Origin: SZAS-79 sp963844255
GTDB taxonomy: Bacteria; Pseudomonadota; Gammaproteobacteria; Burkholderiales; SG8-39
Direction of reading: 5' to 3'
Length of the DNA stretch: 64,000 nucleotides
Assembly: GCA_963844255.1 (NCBI GenBank)
Contig: CAWJNP010000003.1
Coordinates: 1 to 64,000 of the forward strand
Shown here: in pieces, positions 9,207-19,693 of the stretch
How the letters are laid out: the number at the start of each line of letters is the position of its first letter
How positions within the stretch are numbered: position 1 is the stretch's first letter
The notes under the pieces: model-generated
What the model saw: only the letters and a program-made list of their open reading frames with translations
The model's database searches: none
What the model was told of the DNA's origin: nothing
Program-made: the position numbers and the translations under genes

Positions 9207-10797
9207 ATGACAAAACCCAGAGTTCTCATTTCCGACGCGCTGTCGCCCGCCGCCGTGCAGATCTTCAAGGATCGCGGCATCGACGTCGACTTCCAGCCCA
9301 ATCTCGGCAAGGACAAGGACAAGCTCGCCGAGATCATCGGCAACTACGACGGCCTCGCGATCCGCTCGGCGACCAAGGTCACCGCCAAGATCATCGAGAA
9401 GGCGACGAGGCTGAAGGTGATCGGCCGCGCCGGCATCGGCGTCGACAACGTCGATATTCCGGCTGCGACGGCCAAGGGCATCATCGTGATGAACACGCCG
9501 TTCGGCAATTCGATCACCACGGCCGAGCACGCCATCACGCTGATGCTGGCGCTGGCGCGCGAAATTCCGCAGGCCGACGCCTCGACCCAGGCCGGCAAGT
9601 GGGAGAAGAACCGCTTCATGGGCGTCGAGATCACCGGCAAGACGCTCGGCGTGATCGGCTGCGGCAATATCGGCTCGATCGTCGCCGACCGCGCGCTCGG
9701 CCTGCGCATGAAGGTGATCGCGTTCGATCCGTTCCTGTCGCCGGAGCGCGCCAGGGATATCGGCGTCGAGAAGGTCGAGCTCGACGAACTGTTCAAGCGC
9801 GCCGATTTCATCACGCTGCACACGCCGCTGACCGACAAGACCAGGAACATCATCGACGCGGCGGCGCTCGCGAAGATGAAGAAGGGCGTGCGCATCATCA
9901 ATTGCGCGCGCGGCGGGCTGGTCGACGAGCAGGCGCTGGTCGATGCGCTGAATTCCAAGCAGGTCGCCGGCGCCGCCTTCGACGTGTTCGTCGAGGAGCC
10001 GGCCACCAAGAACGTGCTGTTCGGCCATCCCAACGTGATCTGCACGCCGCATCTCGGCGCCGCCACCACCGAGGCGCAGGAGAACGTCGCGCTGCAGGTC
10101 GCCGAGCAGATGTCGGACTATCTGCTGAGCGGCGCGATCTCCAACGCGGTCAACTTCCCCTCGATCACCGCGGAGGAAGCGCCGAAGCTGAAGCCGTTCA
10201 TCGAGCTCGCCGAGAAGCTCGGCTCGTTCGCCGGCCAGCTGACCGAGACCGGCATCGCGAAAGTCGCAGATCACCTATGAGGGCCAGGTCGCCGAAATGA
10301 AGATCAAGGCGCTGACCTCGGCGGCGCTGTCGGGCCTGCTGCGGCCGATGCTGGGCGACATCAACGTGGTGTCGGCGCCGGTGATCGCCAAGGAGCGCGG
10401 CATGGTGGTCGACGAGATCGTGCGCGCGGCGCAGAGCGATTACGAAAGCCTGATCACGGTCACGGTCACCACCGAGCGGCAGGAGCGTTCGGTGTCGGGC
10501 ACCGTCTATGCCGACGGCAAGCCGCGGCTGGTCGACATCAAGGGCATCCGGGTCGACGCCGAATTCGGCAAGTCGATGATCTACATCACCAATGAAGACA
10601 AGCCCGGCTTCATCGGCAAGTTCGCCGGCCTGCTCGGCGACGCCAAGCTCAACATCGCGACCTTCCATCTCGGCCGCACCAAGCAGGGCGGCGACGCCAT
10701 CGCGCTGGTCGAGGTCGACGGCACGGTGCCGGCCGACGTGCTCGCCAAGGTGCAGGCGCTGCCGCAGGTCAAGCAGGCCAAGGCGCTGGTGTTTTAA
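9207..10797 (+). CDS. serA: D-3-phosphoglycerate dehydrogenase
   Basis: Oxidises 3-phosphoglycerate with NAD, the first committed step of serine synthesis. Visible are the Rossmann loop GVIGCGNIGSIVADRA, the active-site segments RIINCARGGLVDE and CTPHLGAATTEAQ, and ENVALQVAEQ. The long form includes the intervening (ASB) domain and a C-terminal ACT domain (MIYITNEDKPGFIGKFAGLLG) that usually binds serine for feedback inhibition. One surplus base near 10266 splits it between GIAKV and QITYEG. The corrected protein is 529 residues, normal for the long type. It follows serC after a repeat-filled spacer. Confidence 0.95.
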
Positions 10798-10815
10798 CCA
10801 GGACGCAAGCGAGAT

Positions 10816-10845
10816 GCGGACCCCGATCGCTGGATCGGGGTCCGC
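10816..10845. terminator. Bidirectional hairpin between convergent genes
   Basis: A 13-base perfect stem GCGGACCCCGATC / GATCGGGGTCCGC with a four-base loop lies between the stop of serA and the stop of the convergent gene ending at 10879. There is no long T run directly after it (CTTTTTCG comes about 25 bases later), so it may act as a weak terminator or mRNA end stabiliser for both genes. Confidence 0.6.
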
Positions 10846-10878
10846 TGACGCGTCGGAGATCGCTTTTTCGCGGACGAT

Positions 10879-12093
10879 CTAATTGACGCGTATCTTGGAC
10901 GGATAGAACCGGTCCCTGGCCGCCGCCGCGTTGGGCATCGGTTGGATCCTGTCTCGCCCGAGACGCTGCGGCAGATGCGGCGCGGTCCGGGTCGGGACCG
11001 GCGCGACCTTGGTGCCGACGGCTACACCGGGAACGACCAGCCTCGGCGCCTTCGGGTTCGACCGCGGCAGGCCGTCCGGATTGGCGTTGCCCGGCGTCCC
11101 CGAGAAGCCGCCGCCGCCGGCGCCGGTGCATTTGACATTCACCATTTTCCAACCGGTTGACAGACCGATCGGGTTGCTCAGATCCTCGGCCATCGCTTGA
11201 ACTGCCGTGGACTTGTCGACCGTGAAGGTCTTGCTGAAGGTCGCCTCGTACTTGCCTGGACCAACGAACTTCGACAATGTTTCGACGAACTGGCTCTGCA
11301 TCGGCTGGTTGCCGACCTTGGTCCACAGCTTGAACTTGACGCCTCCGGCCTTGGAGGTTTCAAGCCGCACCTTGGCTTCAGTCATCTGGCATTTGGTGGC
11401 GGGATTCGGCTTGGTCGGGTAACCCGCCGTGGTCATGAAGCGCAGGTGGATGGCCTTGACGCCAAAGCTCGGCTCCTTGGCCGCGACGTCATCGGCCCTG
11501 CCGTGCTTGCCTTCGCATTTCACCGGCACGGAGACGTTGGCGTGGGACTTGTGTGGCGCGCCGCCCAGTCCGTCCGAAGGAAGGCCCTTGCTCTCTGTCA
11601 GGAACGAGGCGATCAGCTCGACGCCGACGCCGCCGAAGATGTTGTGGCTTTCACGAATGCCCTTTCCTTCGCCGAGTTTGGAATTGCATCCGGCAATAAT
11701 CGTCTGCTTTTCCGCCGCCGTCAGATAGTCGGTCGAGCCTTCATAGAAGGTCGAGAAGTTGACCTCATCGGCGTGCTGTTTGTCAGGGGAAACGTTGACA
11801 AAATACTGGCCATTGGGATGGCCGAGCTGGCGAACCCTGTAGTTTACGATCCGATATGGGGGCATTCCGACGTGGACGGTGACGGGCAAGTTGATGGTGC
11901 TTCCCTCGATCTTGGTCCAGGACGTTCCGTTTTCGGAAACGACCTTGAGGACGGTGGCACTGAAGCCGTTGCCGTGGATCTGGGCATTGGCACCGGCGGC
12001 GTGCGCGGCGATGCTCATCGGACCCAACATGATCACTGAAACGGCGCTGCTCCTGATCAGTCGCCGGATGAGGGTTTTGGCAGTTGTAGACAT
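10879..12093 (-). CDS. Secreted protein of unknown function, about 404 aa
   Basis: Intact. The likely start is ATG 12093, because the upstream ATG at 12105 forms part of the ribosome site GGAGAG. A signal peptide ends around AAHAAGANA, so the protein is periplasmic or secreted. The mature part contains VTVHVGMPPYRIVNYRVRQLG, a paired-cysteine layout (AGCNSKL, PVKCEG, TKCQM, NVKCTG), a Gly-rich linker near GAGGGGFSG, and a Pro/Arg-rich tail of about 70 residues with PKAPRLVVPG and LPQRLGRDRI. I do not recognise a family. It is transcribed away from a LysR gene 140 bases off, a layout that often means control by that regulator. Confidence 0.8.
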   Translation of the reverse strand: MSTTAKTLIRRLIRSSAVSVIMLGPMSIAAHAAGANAQIHGNGFSATVLKVVSENGTSWTKIEGSTINLPVTVHVGMPPYRIVNYRVRQLGHPNGQYFVNVSPDKQHADEVNFSTFYEGSTDYLTAAEKQTIIAGCNSKLGEGKGIRESHNIFGGVGVELIASFLTESKGLPSDGLGGAPHKSHANVSVPVKCEGKHGRADDVAAKEPSFGVKAIHLRFMTTAGYPTKPNPATKCQMTEAKVRLETSKAGGVKFKLWTKVGNQPMQSQFVETLSKFVGPGKYEATFSKTFTVDKSTAVQAMAEDLSNPIGLSTGWKMVNVKCTGAGGGGFSGTPGNANPDGLPRSNPKAPRLVVPGVAVGTKVAPVPTRTAPHLPQRLGRDRIQPMPNAAAARDRFYPSKIRVN

Positions 12094-12233
12094 GATGCTC
12101 TCCATAAGGGTTTGATTTTCAACGAGTTACGGTCGCAGCGGCCTTGGGCGGCGGTTTCGGTGCGGATCACTTCGCTGCTTACGAATTGGTAGTGGCTGGA
12201 CCGAAATGAGTTTCATGATATGATTTCAAGGAT

Positions 12234-13133
12234 ATGCTGAACGAAATTCATCTCGGGAATGCCGATCTCAATCTGCTTCCGGTCTTCGAGGCCGTGCTGG
12301 CGGAGCGGCATGTTGGCAAGGCGGCGCTGCGGCTTCACCTGACGCCGTCCGCGGTCAGCCACGGCCTGAACCGGCTGCGCTTCCTGCTCAACGACCCCCT
12401 GTTTCTGCGCACCCCGAAGGGCGTGGCGCCGACCGCGCGCGCCCTCGAACTGGCCGAGCCGATCGCCGATATTCTGGCGCGCGTCCGCCGGGTCGTGACG
12501 TCCGCCGAACCGTTCGATCCCGCCCGTTCCGAGCGGCGCTTCACGATCGGCGCGCCGGACGGGACGGTGCTGCTGCCGCCGCTGCTGCGGGAGATCCAGC
12601 GCAACGCGCCGGGCATCGATATCAGCATGCGCACGGTGCTGCGTGACAGCGCGATCACCGAACTTGACGCGCGCCTGGCTGACGTCGTGATCGTTCCGCT
12701 GGATGAAGTACCCGCGCGCTTCGTCCACAAGATGATCTCCGAAGAGGATTTCGTGATCGTATCGCGCGCCGGGCATCCCTTCGCCGAAGCGCCGACGCTG
12801 GACCGCTACTGCGCCATGAAACACATCGTGGTGTCGATGACCGGCGACCCGCACACCAATGTCGACAATGTCCTTGCCCGCGAGGGCCGGTCGCGCCGTA
12901 TCGCGCTGACCGTGCCGAACTTCATGCTGGCATTTGCCTTGATCGCGGAAAGCGATCTGATCGCCGCGCTGCCGAAGAGCCTGCTGGCGATGCATGGGGT
13001 GCGCTTCGGCTTGATCGGCACACCGCTGCCTTTTCCGACGCGGCGATTCCAGATCCGGGCGATCGTCCCCAAGGTTGCGATGATGGATGCCGGGGTGGAA
13101 TGGCTGTTCGGCTTGTTGGGACGCGAGACCTGA
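12234..13133 (+). CDS. LysR-family transcriptional regulator
   Basis: Intact, 299 residues. The N-terminal winged helix-turn-helix (about residues 10-70) reads LNLLPVFEAVLAERHVGKAALRLHLTPSAVSHGLNRLR, like the NodD/NahR/LinR group of LysR proteins, followed by a periplasmic-binding-protein-like effector domain. ATG 12234 lies close to a small palindrome TCATGATATGA at 12213-12223, a possible operator for autoregulation. The divergent secreted-protein gene (10879-12093) is the obvious candidate target. Inducer unknown. Confidence 0.9.
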   Translation: MLNEIHLGNADLNLLPVFEAVLAERHVGKAALRLHLTPSAVSHGLNRLRFLLNDPLFLRTPKGVAPTARALELAEPIADILARVRRVVTSAEPFDPARSERRFTIGAPDGTVLLPPLLREIQRNAPGIDISMRTVLRDSAITELDARLADVVIVPLDEVPARFVHKMISEEDFVIVSRAGHPFAEAPTLDRYCAMKHIVVSMTGDPHTNVDNVLAREGRSRRIALTVPNFMLAFALIAESDLIAALPKSLLAMHGVRFGLIGTPLPFPTRRFQIRAIVPKVAMMDAGVEWLFGLLGRET

Positions 13134-13297
13134 TCCGCCGCGCCGCCGCCTTGGCCGCGCCTTATCGTTACCTCAATCGAACCCGTTGCTTGATCGCGAC
13201 GTCTCATTACAGGTGGTGATGCGTCTTTTGCGCGTCCGGCACCGCCGGGGCGGACGATTCATTGCGCGCTTCGGGAAGATTTGCGGGAGGGAAATTC

Positions 13298-14954
13298 ATG
13301 CCAACGATTGCCAACATTCTCGTGACGACCAGCCTGGTCGCGGTTGCGGCCCTGGCCGCCATGCCGGTGCGGGCGGCCGATATCGATGTCACCTCGTCGG
13401 TCGACGCCGTCACGGTCTATCCCGACGGCGCCAGCGTCACGCGCCTGATCACGCTCGACCTGCCGTCCGGCGACAACACTCTGGTGGCGAAGGATTTTCC
13501 GCTGGCGCTGGATCCGTCCTCGCTGCGGGTCGAGGGTGAGGCGGGGACCAGGTTCACCATCGGCGCCATCGACACCAGGCCGCCGCGGGCGGCGCCGCCG
13601 GTCAATCTGCCGGAACTCGACAAGCGTATCGAGGCGCTCAAGGACGAGCGCGCCAATCTCGCAGGTGCGATCCATGCGGCCACCGCGCGCCGCAAATTTG
13701 CCGAGCGTTTTGCCGAAGCCTCTCCCGCCGGGCTGGGAGAAAAGGGCGAGGCGCGTCCGATCGCCGAATGGCGCGCGGCCTTTGCCGCGGTCGCGGAAGA
13801 GGTCGCCAGCGCCGGTAGCGCGATACGCGACGCCGAACGCAAGCAGCGTGACATCGACCGCGAGATCGCGCGGCTGGAATCCGATCGTGCGATCAAGCCG
13901 CCGAGCAAGCTCGAGGTCCGAATCGATCTCGCCGCCGCCACCGCGGCGAAGACGACGCTGCGGGTGACCTACGCCGTGCGCGGCGCGCGCTGGGCGCCGC
14001 TCTACGACGCCCGGCTCGACACCGGCGCGAAGGACCGCAAGCCCGCACTCGAACTGGTGCGCCGCGCCGAGATCACGCAGCGCACGGGCGAGGACTGGTC
14101 GAATGTCGCGCTGGCGGTCTCGACGGTCCGAACCGCGCGCGGCGGCAGCGCGCCCGAGCTGAATTCGCTGATCGTGCAGTATCCGCAGCCCGCCGCGTCC
14201 GCTGGCCGCGGGCGGCGCCTCGGACGCCGTGAGGTCCCGTGCAATGCCGGCGCCGATGGCGCTGCGAATTGGCCGCCAAGCGCGCCGACGAGCAGGAGGC
14301 GGCGGTGGAAGTCGGCGGCTTCCAGGTGACGTTCCGGATTCCCGGTCGCGTCAGCCTTGGCGCCAGCGAGGGCGCCAAGAGCCTGCGCGTATCCACCGCG
14401 ACCATTGCGCCTGACCTCGCGGTGCGTTCGGCGCCGGTCAGGGATCCCACGGCGTTTCTCGAAGCCGGCTTCGCGCAAAACGAGGACGCGCCGCTGCTGC
14501 CGGGCCGGGTCTCGATCTATCGCGACGGCGTGTTCGTCGGCCGCGGTCAGATGGCGAGCGCGGCCAAGGGCGAGACCGGTGCGGCTCGGTTTCGGCGCCG
14601 ACGACAAGGTCAAGATCGAGCGCACCGTGGTCAAGCGCAACGAGGGATCGGCGGGCCTGATCGTGACGACGTCGAAGACCGACGAACGCACCTTCAAGAC
14701 CACGGTGCGCAACGGCCATGATTTCCCGATCAGGATTGCGATCGAGGACCAGTTGCCGGTCAGCGAGAACGAGGAAATCCAGGTCGAGATGCTGCCGTCG
14801 ACGACCCCGCCGACCGCGACCAATCTGCGCGACCGGCGCGGCGTGCTCGAATGGGCATTCGAGGCGAAGCCCGGCGAGGTCAGGGACATCGCGCTTCGCC
14901 TGGCGCGTGCGCTGGCCCAAGGACAAGGGCGTCGTGATGATGCCGGGCGGATAA
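13298..14954 (+). CDS. MuiA-family protein (DUF4140/DUF4139), exported
   Basis: About 550 residues once four single-base insertions (near 14205, 14265, 14580 and 14915) are allowed for; the total length fits four insertions exactly. The signal peptide ends PVRAADIDV. The N-terminal part, SSVDAVTVYPDGASVTRLITLDLPSG, is the DUF4140 segment seen in mucoidy-inhibitor MuiA homologues. A charged coiled-coil stretch follows (about residues 110-205), then a beta-rich DUF4139 region (TYAVRGARWAPLYDARLDTG, SIYRDGVFVGRG). It ends VVMMPGG at TAA 14954. Biochemical role unknown; relatives affect exopolysaccharide and envelope. Confidence 0.82.
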
Positions 14955-14968
14955 GACGGCGGCTTCGG

Positions 14969-16013
14969 CTAGCTGTTCGGGCCGCGGTCCATGCTGACAG
15001 GCTGCCAGCGTCGAAGCGAGGTGTTCTGCAGCACCGACGGATTGACGCAGCTTACCGGCCACATGCCCTGCAGCACCAGTGACAATTCGTAGCCGACGCG
15101 GCGCTTGCGCGCCTCGTCGAAGCGCGCCGACGCCGAGGCGACGTGCGCGGTCAGGGTGACGTTTTCCATCGACAGCATCGGGTTGTTGTGGGACGGCGGT
15201 TCCTTCTCCAGCACGTCGAGGGCGGCGTGGGCGATCCAGCCCTCCTGCAGCGCCTTGATCAGCGGCTTCCTCGTCCACGGTGGCGCCGCGGCCGGTGTTG
15301 ATGAAGACGGCGGTCGGCTTCATCTGCCGGAAGTGCTTCTCGCCGAGCATGTGATGCACCTCCGGCCGCGCCGGGGCATGCATCGAGACGAAGTCCGATT
15401 GCGACAGCACTTCCGACAGCGTCGCCGGGATCACGCCGTGGTCGGACATCAGCGTTTCCTGGATGAACGGGTCGTAGGCCATCATGCGCAGGCCGAACGG
15501 CGCGGCGCGCTTGGCGACCGCGCGCGCCACGCGGCCGAAGGAGATGAAGCCGAGCGTCTGGCCCATCAGCCGCGGGATCTTCAACAGCGCCGGGCGGCCC
15601 TCCGACCAGCGGCCCTCGCGCACCATCTTGTCCTGCTCGACCAGCCGGCGAAAGCCGGCCAGCAGCAGCATCATGGCGTGGTCGGCGACTTCCTCGATGA
15701 AGGTGTCGGGAATGTTGGTGACGGGAATGCCGCGCGCGGTGGCGGCCTTGACGTCGACGCTGTCGACGCCGACGCTGCCGAGCGTGATCACCTTGCAGTT
15801 TTCGAGCGCGTCGATGACCGCTTTGGTGATCGGCATGCCCTTGGCGTAGATGGCGTCGGCGGTCCTGGCGGCGGCGATGAATTCCGCCTCGTTGGCCGGC
15901 GCCTCGATGATTTCGGCGCCGATCGGATCGAGCGCCTCCTTCTCATAGTCGTAGCCGCCACCGGCGACCGTGAAACTCGCGCCTTTCGGCGTCACCACCC
16001 TGAATTTCGGCAT
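14969..16013 (-). CDS. D-isomer-specific 2-hydroxyacid dehydrogenase family protein
   Basis: About 347 residues, NAD(P)-dependent. ATG 16013 follows GGAGCAGGAA on the minus strand. The fold is visible from GSVGVDSVDVKAATARGIPVTN, a nucleotide loop GFISFGRVARAVAKRA (a variant of the usual GxGxxG), and the active-site strand VFINTGRGATVDEEA followed by LTAHVASAS. The usual terminal catalytic His lies within that last segment. One frameshift near 15275 separates it from the C-terminal piece. It resembles the C-terminal-binding-protein-like group rather than SerA, and lacks the ACT domain. Substrate not predictable. Confidence 0.82.
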
Positions 16014-16251
16014 TTCCTGCTCCCGATTTGACGTTCGGTGTTGGTTATGACCGCGATAAGGCGTCGCGGCCTTCGTTTCCCCAGCGTCCTGGTCAGCTCT
16101 CCGCACAATCCCGGCTGCCTGAAGACGAAGGCGGCAGTGCATCCGGTGATTTCACGGGGGGCTTCGTAAGGAGACGCTAAAGGGTCTCACTATATCGTGC
16201 GGAAATCAATTGCGCCAATCGCATCGCCACACGCCCTCCGGAGATATCCCC

Positions 16252-17943
16252 GTGAAGCTGACCAATCTGACGATCACCCCCAAACTCGGCATTCTGGTGG
16301 GGGTGACCCTGCTCGGCCTGTGCGCCGCCGGCGTTCTCGCCGGCTATCTGATGCAGCGCGAGATGCTGAACGCGCGCATCGAGCAGACCAAGGCGATCGT
16401 CGAAATGGGCCGCAACATGGCGGTCGGGCTGCAGAAGCAGGTCGAGGCCGGCCAGCTGACCAAGGAAGCCGCGATTGCCGAATTCGCCCGCCGCGGCAAT
16501 TCGATGACCTACGACAAGGGCGCCGGCTATCTGTTCGGCTACACGATGGATGGCGTCGACGCTGATGTCGCCCAACCCCAAGCAGCATCGGCACCAACCG
16601 TATCGACGTCGAGACCAACGGCAGGAAGCTGGCGCGCGAACTGCGCGACGGCGTGGCCGCCAAGGGGGAGGTCATTCTCACCTACGAATATCAGAAGCCC
16701 GGTGAGAAGGAAATCATCCGCAAGATTTCGTATGCCGTGGCCATCCCCGGCATGGAACATGTTTGTCGGCACCGGCGCCTATCTCGACGATCTCGACGCC
16801 AAGCTGAGGCCGATCATGTGGATGCTCGGCCTCGCCATTCTCGGCATCGGCGTGGTCGCGGGCGGCATCGCCTGGATGATCGGCCGCAGCATCAGCCGTC
16901 CGCTCGGTCAGCTCGGCGCCCGCATGCAGGCGCTGGCCGATGGCTCGCTGGACGGCGAGATCCCCGGCATCGGCCGCGGCGACGAGATCGGCGCGATGGC
17001 GGCGACCGTCCAGATCTTCAAGGATAACGCCGTGCGCATCCGCGGGCTGGAGACAGGCCGAGGCGGAGACCCAGGAGCGTGCGGCGGCGGAGCGCCGTGC
17101 GGCGATGGAAAACATCGCCAGCGATTTCGAACGCAGCGTCAACGGCATCGTCCGCTCGGTGTCGACCGCGGCGGCCGGCATGCAGACCACGGCGCAGTCG
17201 ATGACTGCCACCGCCAGCGACGCCAGCGCACGCGCGGCAACGGTCGGAGCGGCCTCGCGAAAATGCCTCGAACAACGTCGGGACGGTCGCGGCCGCCGCG
17301 GAAGAGCTCTCCAGCTCGGTGGTCGAAATTTCCCGCCAGGTGGCGCGCTCCAGCGAGATCGCCAGCAAGGCGGTCGGCGATGCCGAGCGCACCAACGCCA
17401 CCGTCGGCGCGCTGTCGACCGGCGCCGAGAAGATCGGCGAAGTGGTCAAACTGATCCACTCGATCGCCGCCCAGACCAATCTGCTGGCGCTCAACGCCAC
17501 CATCGAGGCGGCGCGCGCCGGCGAATCCGGCCGCGGCTTTGCCGTCGTCGCCTCCGAGGTCAAGGCGCTGGCCAACCAGACCGCAAAGGCCACCGAGGAA
17601 ATCTCGGCCCAGGTCGCCGCCATGCAGGCATCGACCAGCGATGCGGTCGCCTCGATCGGCGGTATCACCGAGACCATCGCCCAGATGAGCGAGATCACCG
17701 TCAGCCTGTCCGACCGCGATCGAACAGCAGGGCGACGCCACCCGCGAAATCGCCCGCAACATCCAGTCGGTGGCGGCCGGATCGAGCGAGATCAGCGCCC
17801 ATATCGGCGGCGTCACGTCGGCGGCGACGGCCACCGGCAAGGCCGCCACGGATGTGCTGTCGAATGCCCGTGAACTCGACAATCAGTCGGGCATGCTGCG
17901 CAGCGCGGTCGATGGCTTCCTGACCAAGGTCCGCGCGGCGTAA
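16252..17943 (+). CDS. Methyl-accepting chemotaxis protein with periplasmic sCache-like sensor
   Basis: About 561 residues, inner membrane. GTG 16252 follows CCGGAGATAT. The order is: first membrane helix (ILVGVTLLGLCAAGVLAGYL), periplasmic single-Cache-like domain containing AGYLFGYTMDGV and RELRDGVAAKGEVILTYEYQKPG, second helix (LGLAILGIGVVAGGIAWMIG), HAMP domain with RPLGQLGARMQALADGSLDGEIP, then the methyl-accepting signalling domain with the conserved tip IAAQTNLLALNATIEAARAGE. At least five indels (about 16562, 16755, 17055, 17262, 17715) split it. Ligand unknown. It feeds CheA/CheW arrays encoded elsewhere. Confidence 0.9.
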
Positions 17944-17972
17944 ACCCGCGCTGACGCCTTCACCTCACGCGT

Positions 17973-17997
17973 GATGCCCGGCCTCGTGCCGGGCATC
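17973..17997. terminator. Hairpin after the chemoreceptor gene
   Basis: A perfect 10-base stem GATGCCCGGC / GCCGGGCATC with loop CTCGT, starting 30 bases after the stop codon. No T tract follows, and this exact motif type is also common as a dispersed palindrome, so it could be either a terminator or a repeat unit. Confidence 0.5.
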
Positions 17998-18078
17998 CGC
18001 GACGATCGCTGCTCCCCGACACCTGACGCCCCCGACGGCCTTGCGCGCATGGTCGCAGGTGACGTCATCGATGGCCGG

Positions 18079-19018
18079 CTAGCCTGCGGCCGACGCCTGC
18101 CGCGAGGCGATCACCACGCCGGCCAGCACCAGCACATAGCCGACCAGATGAAACAGCCGCGGCTGCTCGCCGAGCAGCAGGATCGCCATCGCCGAGCCGA
18201 ATACCGGCACCAGATGCAGGAACGGCGCAGCGCGGTTCGGCCCGATCAGCGCGATGCCGCGGTTGAAGAACAGGTACGCCAGCGTCGGAGGGAAAGATCA
18301 CGACATAGGTCAGCGTCGCCATCGTCAGCGCAGTCGGACTTCAGCGTGACGCCGGTCGAATATTCCCAGATCGAGAACGGCAGCAGCAGCAGCGCGCCGC
18401 AGCCGATGGTGAAGGAAATCAGCGACAGCTGGTGGATCCGCGGCCGCCGCGTCATCAGCGCCGAATACAGCCCGAAACTCAGCACCGCGCAGGCGAACAT
18501 CACGTCGCCCCGGTTGAACTGAATGTTGACGAGCGCGACGAGATCGCCGCGCAGCATGATGGTCAGCACGCCCGCGAGCGAGATCGTGATGCCGGCGAAT
18601 TGCGCGCAGGGTCAGCCGCACCCCGAACAGCAGCAGCGACCACAGCGCCACGAACAGCGGCCCCGACGACTGGATCAGCAGCGCGTTCAGCGCCTCGGTA
18701 TATTGCAGCGCCCAGTAGGAAATCGCATTGTTGAAGGCAAAACCGGTGGCCGACAGCCCCAGCATCAGGGGCAGACGCGCGCGCAGCGCCGGCCAGTCCC
18801 GCGTCAGGTGCGGCCAGGCGAACGGCAGCAGCATCAGGAAGGCGCCGATCCAGCGGACGCAGGACAGCGTCATCGGCGGCACATGGCCCGGCGACATAGC
18901 GCGCGAGCACGATATTGCCGGCCCAGAACAGCGAGGTCAGGCTCAGAAGCAGATAGGGCTGGTTGTTGAGCCACCCGACCGGACCGGGGGCAGGCGGCGC
19001 TGGCGCGGGAATGGTCAT
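18079..19018 (-). CDS. EamA-family (drug/metabolite superfamily) transporter, copy 1
   Basis: About 310 residues with ten predicted membrane helices in two EamA repeats. The opening GWLNNQPYLLLSLTSLFWAGNIVLARY and the segment SYWALQYTEALNALLIQSSGPLFVALWS mark the family. ATG 19018; the frame ends VIASRQASAAG at 18079. Frameshifts near 18603, 18890 and 18290 break it. It is closely similar to the gene at 23263-24221, which shares NQPYLLLSLT, QSxGPLFVA and the SR-terminated tail, so the pair looks like an old tandem duplication now separated by four genes. Substrate unknown; relatives move amino acids or metabolites. Confidence 0.85.
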
Positions 19019-19113
19019 GCTCGAGGCGCAGTTGTGCCGGATTTCACGCCGCGCGACAAGTCCCGCCTCCGCAATGCTACAATGCCGGAATCAGAGCGGA
19101 GCGAGGCGCGGCC

Positions 19114-19516
19114 ATGGGCGTGGACTTGTTGAATATCGAGGGTCTGAAGGAGCTGGAGCACGCAGGGGCCGGTGGTGATGGTGAACCTGATGCGGTTTCA
19201 CGAGCGCTCGCTCGACGGCGACGGCTCCGGCTGGGACGCCTACCTGCGCTACAGCGCGCTCACCGTGCCGATGATCAAGGCGCGCGGCGGCACGTTGCTG
19301 TGGACCGGCGACGCCAAGGCGGTCGCGCTCGGGCAGCAAGCACGGCAATCAATGGGACTATCTGGCGCTGGTGTATTATCCCGACGGTCGCCGCGTTCAT
19401 CGACATGATGACCTCGCCTGACTACGAAAGCCGCTGCGACCCGCACCGCCGCAACGGCTGCGCCGAACACGTCGATCATTGCGACGAAGGAAGCCTACAG
19501 CAAGTTCAAGATGTAG
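19114..19516 (+). CDS. DUF1330-like small protein
   Basis: About 133 residues, cytoplasmic, a ferredoxin-like (dimeric alpha/beta barrel) fold. Recognisable features are PVVMVNLMRFHERS, ALTVPMIKARGGTLLWTGDAKAVALG and WDYLALVYYPTVAAFIDMMTSPDYE, the usual DUF1330 order, ending AYSKFKM. Three or more indels (about 19163, 19335, 19375, 19425) split this short gene. It is divergent from the EamA transporter gene. Function unknown; the family is often called uncharacterised, or monooxygenase-like by fold. Confidence 0.7.
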
Positions 19517-19693
19517 GGCGGGCAAAGGCGCCAAGCGCCGTGCCGACCGACGAACCTGCTCTTACGCCCGTTCGATGAAGGGTGGGCATGCGGTGCTTTG
19601 CCCACCCCTGTAATCCAGCGCGCGGTCGACCCAGCCTTTCGGACCGTCCCGGGTCCTGCGTCAGCGGGACCCGCGCATGTTGCAAACGCTTTC

